This document shows positions 59,640-64,000 of a DNA stretch of 64,000 nt, piece after piece. The stretch is from positions 138,682,421 through 138,746,420 of the forward strand of contig CM066733.1 in assembly GCA_033961575.1 (NCBI GenBank), written 5' to 3'. A model generated the notes under the pieces. That model was not told the DNA's origin and ran no database searches. It saw only the letters and a list, made by a program, of their open reading frames with translations. The position numbers and the translations under genes were made by a program. The stretch is from Aselliscus stoliczkanus (taxonomy: Eukaryota > Chordata > Mammalia > Chiroptera > Hipposideridae). Each line of letters starts with the position of its first letter. The stretch's first letter is position 1.

Positions 59640-60625
59640 AGAATGCGCAGATCACAGTGTTTAACTCAATGTGTTATCAATACACCCATGTAACACCACC
59701 TAAAAGAACAGGGGAAATGTTCCACTATCCCAGGAAGTTTCTTTGTCCATTTCCTATCAATACTCCCTTCACCTTCCACCCTGACACTCCGAGCCACCAT
59801 TTCCTGATTTCTATCACCATAATACATTTGCCTGTTTTTGGATTTCATGTAAATGGAACCATACAGGATGTGATCTGTGCCTGACTTGTTTTCTCACCAT
59901 AATGATTTTTTTTTTAAAGATTTTATTGGGGAATTGGGGGAGGAGAACAGACAAGATGCTGTCCTTTCGTTTTTCAGTCTAGTTGTGGAGGACGTTGCTT
60001 CACTGGCCCATGTTGGTATCATCGTTGCGCTCTTCCCGGGTGAGGCAGATCAGTCGCTGGCCTCTGGACGGCCGCTCACACTGGCTGCCAGCCACTCACT
60101 GTAGCCTATGGCAGCCCACTGCAGCAGAGGCTGCAGGCCACACCATCGCCAGCTATCTTAGCTATAGAGGCAACCAGGTGGAGCTGTTGTTCCCCACCTT
60201 AGCGGTAGAGGGCAGTGTCACTGGCCCTCATATGTGGGAACTGAACCTGGGCCCTGCTGCTCAGATATGGTGTCTCAAGCCAGCTCCCAACCAACATGCC
60301 ACTCAGCCAGCCCTCACCATAATGATTTTGAGAATCCACCATGTTGTTTCTTGTCTTAGTGGTTTGCTTTGTTTTCATTACTGAGTGGTGTTATTCCATT
60401 ATATAAACATACCACAATTTATTTATTCATTCTCCCATTGATGGACATTTGGGTCCTTTCCAGTCTGGGACTATTGTGAATAAGCCTGATTTAAACATTC
60501 TTGTAAAAGCCTTTATGTGGACATAACATGTTTTCCTTTCTCTTGGGTAAATACCTGAGAATAGAATTGCTGGATCATAGGATAGACGGATATTTAACTT
60601 TATTAGAAACAGGGCATATATATTT
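59640..60625 (-). mobile_element. Old L1 3' end, antisense, interrupted by a SINE
   Basis: Reverse-complement L1 landmarks on both sides of SINE copy 6: left TACACCCATGTAACACCACC, TTTCATGTAAATGGAACCAT and GTGCCTGACTTGTTTTCTCA; right CCACCATGTTGTTTCTTGTC, TGATGGACATTTGGGTCCTT and GAATAGAATTGCTGGATCAT. The SINE insertion therefore post-dates this L1. SINE copy 7 lies at or just past the right end. Confidence 0.7.
59893..60329 (-). mobile_element. Long tRNA-derived SINE (copy 6) nested in L1
   Basis: Perfect 17-bp TSDs CTCACCATAATGATTTT (59893-59909 and 60313-60329). On minus: head GGCTGGCTGAGTGGCATGTT (diverged A box), AGTGACACTGCCCTC, body with only two of the 20-bp GTGAG units, and tail CCAATAAAATCTTTAAAAAA. 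Confidence 0.92.
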
Positions 60626-61102
60626 AAAATATTCCATCTGGGCCAGCAGAGTGGCGCGTTGGTTAAGAGCTGGCTTGGGACGCCAGCGGCCCCAGTTTGG
60701 ATCCCACATATGAGGGCCAGTGACACTGCCCTCTACAGCTAAGATGGTGAACAACAGCTCCACCTGGAGCTGGGCTGCTGTGAGTCCCCAGGACGGCATA
60801 GCTGCAGCCCCTGCTGCAGTGGGCTGCCATAAGCTACAGTGAGTGGCCTGCAGCCAGTGTGAGCGGCCAGCATCCGGAGTGAGCAGCCAATAGCCGCCGT
60901 GAACGGCCATCCAGAGGCCAGTGACCCATCTGCCTCACCCAGGAAGAGCACAATGATAATATCAACATGGCCCAGTGAAGCAACATCCACCACAACTAGA
61001 CTGAAGAACAAAAGGTCAGCAACTTGTCTGTTCCCCTCCCCCAATTCCCCAATAAAAATCTTTTAAAAAAAAATCTGTTTTTAAAATAAAATATTCCATC
61101 TG
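60625..61102 (+). mobile_element. Long tRNA-derived SINE (copy 7), TSD, four internal units
   Basis: Perfect 16-bp TSDs TAAAATATTCCATCTG (60625-60640 and 61087-61102). Head GGCCAGCAGAGTGGCGCGTT, B box GTTTGGATCC, and four consecutive 20-bp units at 60839-60858, 60859-60878, 60879-60898 and 60899-60918. Tail CCAATAAAAATCTTTTAAAA, followed by extra A/T-rich DNA. Confidence 0.93.
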
Positions 61103-61179
61103 TAAGGAAAACACAAAACCAAACACATAATAGTTGCACAATATCAAAGTGGTCAATGAACTCAGGTTCTGTAAAGGCA

Positions 61180-61640
61180 GCTCCTCTTCCACCTGTACTG
61201 CTCACCTACGGCTTCTTGTCCACCATAGTTCACTGATCAAACCATGCAGAATGACTTGCTATTCTGACAGTGTAACTCAGTCTCTCCCTTATGAGTCTCC
61301 CTACAAAGTACTTCCTCTGGCTGGCTGCTCTTCCCTTCCCCTTTATCTGCTCTATCTATCCTTAAAAACTTGACTTAGTCATTTTTATCTCTGGGACTCT
61401 TTAGACCAACCTCCTCTACCAACACCCCTCCCCCATCACTATTATCAATGCTGAATAAAGGTTTCTTCCCTGGATGCTCCCATATAAACTCATGTTTTCT
61501 CTTATAAGTGTTTGGTTATTTACCTGTTTCCACCACTGGACCATAGCTCCCAAGGGTGGAGTCCTGATCACTATTAGAATCTAAGGCTTAGCAAAGTTCT
61601 TGACCCAGAGTAGGTGCTCAATCAATGAATAAATACTTAA
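61180..61640 (+). mobile_element. L2 LINE 3' end, sense
   Basis: AAGTACTTCCTCTGGCTGGC, AACTTGACTTAGTCATTTTT, CTCCCAAGGGTGGAGTCCTG and GAGTAGGTGCTCAATCAATG followed by AATAAATACTT mark an L2 tail. Confidence 0.65.
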
Positions 61641-61904
61641 ACAGGTTTGTTGTTGTTGGAGATATTCAGATAGAAATAGGCAGTTGGCAATGTAGGTATG
61701 GAGTGTGTTTCGGGCCTATGGTATGGGCAGGAGGCAGTCTGACGTACGATGTAAGAACACTCCTTACTCTTAGTCATATTGTATATAGATAAGAGTTGAA
61801 AATTTGGGATTGGATGACATCACCTGGGAAAAGGTGCCATTTTTTTAAAGTAACTGAGTGTGAGAAGAGGGGCCCCAATTGCAGTGGAGTAAATGGGAAG
61901 AGAG

Positions 61905-61936
61905 TAGAGTAGAGAGTAGAGAAGAGAGTAATAATG
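61905..61936. repeat. Irregular (AGAGT)n tract
   Basis: AGAGTAGAGTAGAGAGTAGA-type purine-rich repeat. Confidence 0.7.
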
Positions 61937-62429
61937 CTAACTGTGTGGACAACTAATTTAAGAAGTTTGGTGCTGAGATGTCACAGAGGGTAACTAAGAT
62001 AGTATCCTTACAGGTAGATGAGGTCAGGTGGCATTATGCTGTTTTCAATTTTTATTAGTTCAAGAAAGAAAAACCAATTAAGTGTATTTTCAAATCAAGG
62101 GACCAGGGTCACCGGAGAGAGTATATTATTTTGAAAATTATTAATTTATATAACATTTTTGCTGAGGTATTATGCCATTAAATCATGATTTGAGGGGTTG
62201 GGTTTTTTTCCATTCTCAATGACATTATTTTTATTCAAGACATGGATTAGGATTGGAGGTCAAAGTATTTAGATGGCTCAAAGCAGAAGCCTTTATCCAT
62301 AATGAGCAGAACTGAGTAAAGGCTGTATGAGAGGTTTGGATATCCACCAGGCGCTCCATGTGCTTGCTCCCCTTCTTATATGAGAGATTTAATAATGCTA
62401 AGAGATACCATTCCATAATGGATCCTAGA
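61937..62429. other. Non-coding DNA, no gene recognised
   Basis: A 118-codon minus frame (62231-62587) runs across an old repeat and has no domain; read as chance. Confidence 0.45.
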
Positions 62430-62500
62430 TCATTACATTTTAGAACTGGAAATAAACTCAGAGACCACCTTGTCCAAAATCTCCTGGACTTTGTTTCTTG
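62430..62500. repeat. Old SINE-like fragment (weak)
   Basis: CATTTTAGAACTGGAAATAA then AGAGACCACCTTGTCCAA resembles the same ancient repeat core as 35665-35810. Confidence 0.35.
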
Positions 62501-62802
62501 GTCAGGATACAGCTTATACATCATATCTTCTGGGAATTCTTCCTCAGCATATGAGTAAGTACACCTTAAAAAAAAAATCTCAGGCACATTTTACATCCTC
62601 CTCTTGGAGTTTCATAATGTTTATTATTAACTGTATACATTAAAGCCTATGAGAAGTTCTGCAGTCAATAAACATTTTTTATTTGGATTCACAAAATAGT
62701 TCCCAGTCCTTATGCTTTTATTTTGTGGACAGTTACAAGCATCGCATAGAACCTACTTTGAGAACCCCTAATCTACTCGAAAACTTTCATTCGGACAGAG
62801 GT

Positions 62803-62935
62803 CTTATTCAGTGTTCTTTTTTTTTGTGGGCAATATCGCTGGCCCTCATATGTGGGATTCAAACCAGGGCCACTGGCATCCCAAGCCAGAGCTTAACCAC
62901 CGCGCCACTCGGCCGGTCCCTTATTCAGTGTTCTT
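62803..62935 (-). mobile_element. Short tRNA-derived SINE (copy 8), perfect TSD
   Basis: Perfect 16-bp TSDs CTTATTCAGTGTTCTT (62803-62818 and 62920-62935). On minus: head GGACCGGCCGAGTGGCGCGG, anticodon-like loop TTGGGAT, B box GGTTTGAATCC, then a diverged block (AGCGATATTGCCC) and A-tail. No long-form body. Confidence 0.92.
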
Positions 62936-62949
62936 ATATCCTGTTTCAG

Positions 62950-63470
62950 CTATCTAAACTTAGTAGCTTAAAACGATTTTATTATCTTGGTTGACTGGGA
63001 CAACCTGGGCAGTTTTGTTCCACATTGTGTTAGCTGAGTCTGCAGTTATCTCTGGCTTGACTTGGCTGAAACATTGAAGATGGCCCACTCTGAGACCTCA
63101 GGAGGAATGCCTGCCAGGCTGAGCTTAGCTTTGGGGGCTGGCATGGCTGGCTTCTCTTTCTCCATCTAGTCTAAGAGCTTCTAGCTCTTCACGTGGGTTA
63201 AACATGTGATCTCCCCTGATAGTATCTTCATAGGGTAAGCAGAGGCCTTACATAGTAGCTCAGGGCTCCTAACAGTACAAAATCAGAAGGTTCTGAGGCC
63301 TTTTGAAGGTTTAGGAGCAGACCTGCCACAGCATTACCTCTGTTGCATTCCATTGGTTAAAGCAGTCACAGGGCCAGACCAGATTCACAGGGAGCTGAAA
63401 TAAACTCCACTTCTTCATGGCGGTGACAAAGAATTTGCAGTCGTATTTAATCCACCACACTCCTCATAGG
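62950..63470 (-). mobile_element. Probable MLT1-type LTR, antisense
   Basis: CTTAGTAGCTTAAAACGATT, GTTCCACATTGTGTTAGCTG, AAGATGGCCCACTCTGAGAC, GCATTCCATTGGTTAAAGCA, CACAGGGCCAGACCAGATTC and AAATAAACTCCACTTCTTCA match a recurring mammalian LTR-like repeat that I associate with antisense MaLR/MLT1 elements. The subfamily and even the class need a repeat-library search. Confidence 0.45.
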
Positions 63471-63684
63471 CTTTTGGATCTTGTACGATAAAGAACCTGC
63501 TCACTGATACTAGAAAGATCACCAAATAATTCTAACTATCCAAGCTTCTTGGCTCCACAGAGATGGCTGAGATCCACCGATGTCTCCTCCAGTATCCAGG
63601 ATTAGTGGGTTAGGCAAATGGCCAATAGGATCCACCGTATCAAATAAGGGTAAGGTTGAAAGACACGTACCCATTCTTATAGTC

Positions 63685-63915
63685 TAAACCTGAGGTTGAC
63701 AAACTGCATCCTGTGGGCCAAATCCATGCACTGTCTGTTTTTGTCAATAAAGTTTTGTTGGAACACTGCCGCACTCACTTGTTTATGCATTGTCTATTGT
63801 TCCTTTTGTGCTACAAGGTCAGAACTGAATAGTTGTGACAGAGACCATCTGGTCTGCTAAGCTTAAAATATTTACTGTCTGGCCCTTCACATAAAAAGTT
63901 TGCCAATCCCCGGTC
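63685..63915. mobile_element. hAT-type MITE
   Basis: GAGGTTGACAAACTGCATCC and TGTGGGCCAAATCCATGCAC open the element; TTGTCAATAAAGTTTTGTTG, GAACACTGCC, TTTGTGCTACAAGGTCAGAA, AATAGTTGTGACAGAGACCA and TATTTACTGTCTGGCCCTTC fill it; AAAAAGTTTGCCAATCCC closes it as an inverted terminus. This is a well-preserved copy of a common mammalian non-autonomous DNA transposon; I do not give a subfamily name. Confidence 0.7.
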
Positions 63916-63977
63916 TATACTTTATAAATATTACAAAATAGCAGTCATGTTATGGTGAGATGACTCTATCTATATAT

Positions 63978-64000
63978 CTTAGTCAGTTCAGGCTATTATA
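63978..64000. repeat. Start of a further interspersed repeat, cut by the window end
   Basis: TCTTAGTCAGTTCAGGCTAT plus TATA is the typical opening of an LTR-type repeat (TTAGTCTGTTCAGGCTGCTATAAC). Only 23 bp are inside the window. Confidence 0.4.

Overview
The window is vertebrate nuclear DNA, almost certainly from a mammal and probably a bat. The evidence is fossil repeats shared by placental mammals (MIR, L2, CR1/L3-like, MER5-type and other hAT MITEs, MLT1-like LTRs, old L1 3' ends) plus eight copies of a young tRNA-derived SINE. Long copies of that SINE end in CCCCAATAAAATCTTTT, a tail resembling the bat VES-type (T+) SINE tail. Because the head and body differ from the vesper-bat VES SINE that I know, I lean to a yinpterochiropteran lineage, but that is inference and no species is named. 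There is no bacterial-style gene content and no operon, CRISPR array or viral genome.

Layout: 1-24.9 kb is AT-rich intergenic or intronic DNA with scattered repeats. A first CpG-rich block lies at about 24.99-25.74 kb, preceded by octamer-like and SOX-like palindromes and holding repeated CRE-like motifs. 25.7-42.0 kb is AT-rich with L2, MIR and CR1 fossils and several unique stretches dense in homeodomain-type TAAT words. A second, much larger CpG-island cluster at about 42.03-45.70 kb has TATA-like, CRE-like, G-quadruplex and polypurine elements and splice-donor-like sites on both strands. Its best gene candidate is a minus-strand first coding exon (58 codons, in phase, ending at a CAG|GTGAGC donor). 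45.7-64 kb is again repeat-rich non-coding DNA, with nested L1 and SINE insertions near 60 kb.

I found no complete protein-coding gene. The ORFs longer than 100 codons lie in CpG islands, in SINEs or other repeats, or in unique sequence without protein-like character. The window probably covers one or two promoters of a developmental or regulatory gene (large CpG islands in a gene-poor setting), with the body of the gene outside; I could not name that gene.

The most distinctive observations concern the SINE. It exists in a long form (about 400-445 bp) and a short form (about 105-125 bp) sharing one tRNA-like head. The long form carries a 20-bp tandem unit (GTGAG-type) whose number varies from 2 to 4 between copies in this window. 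Other notable items are a MIR split by paired TG/CA microsatellites and an inverted copy of its own sequence, a perfect 51-bp tandem duplication, and a close inverted pair of long SINEs at 59.9-61.1 kb.
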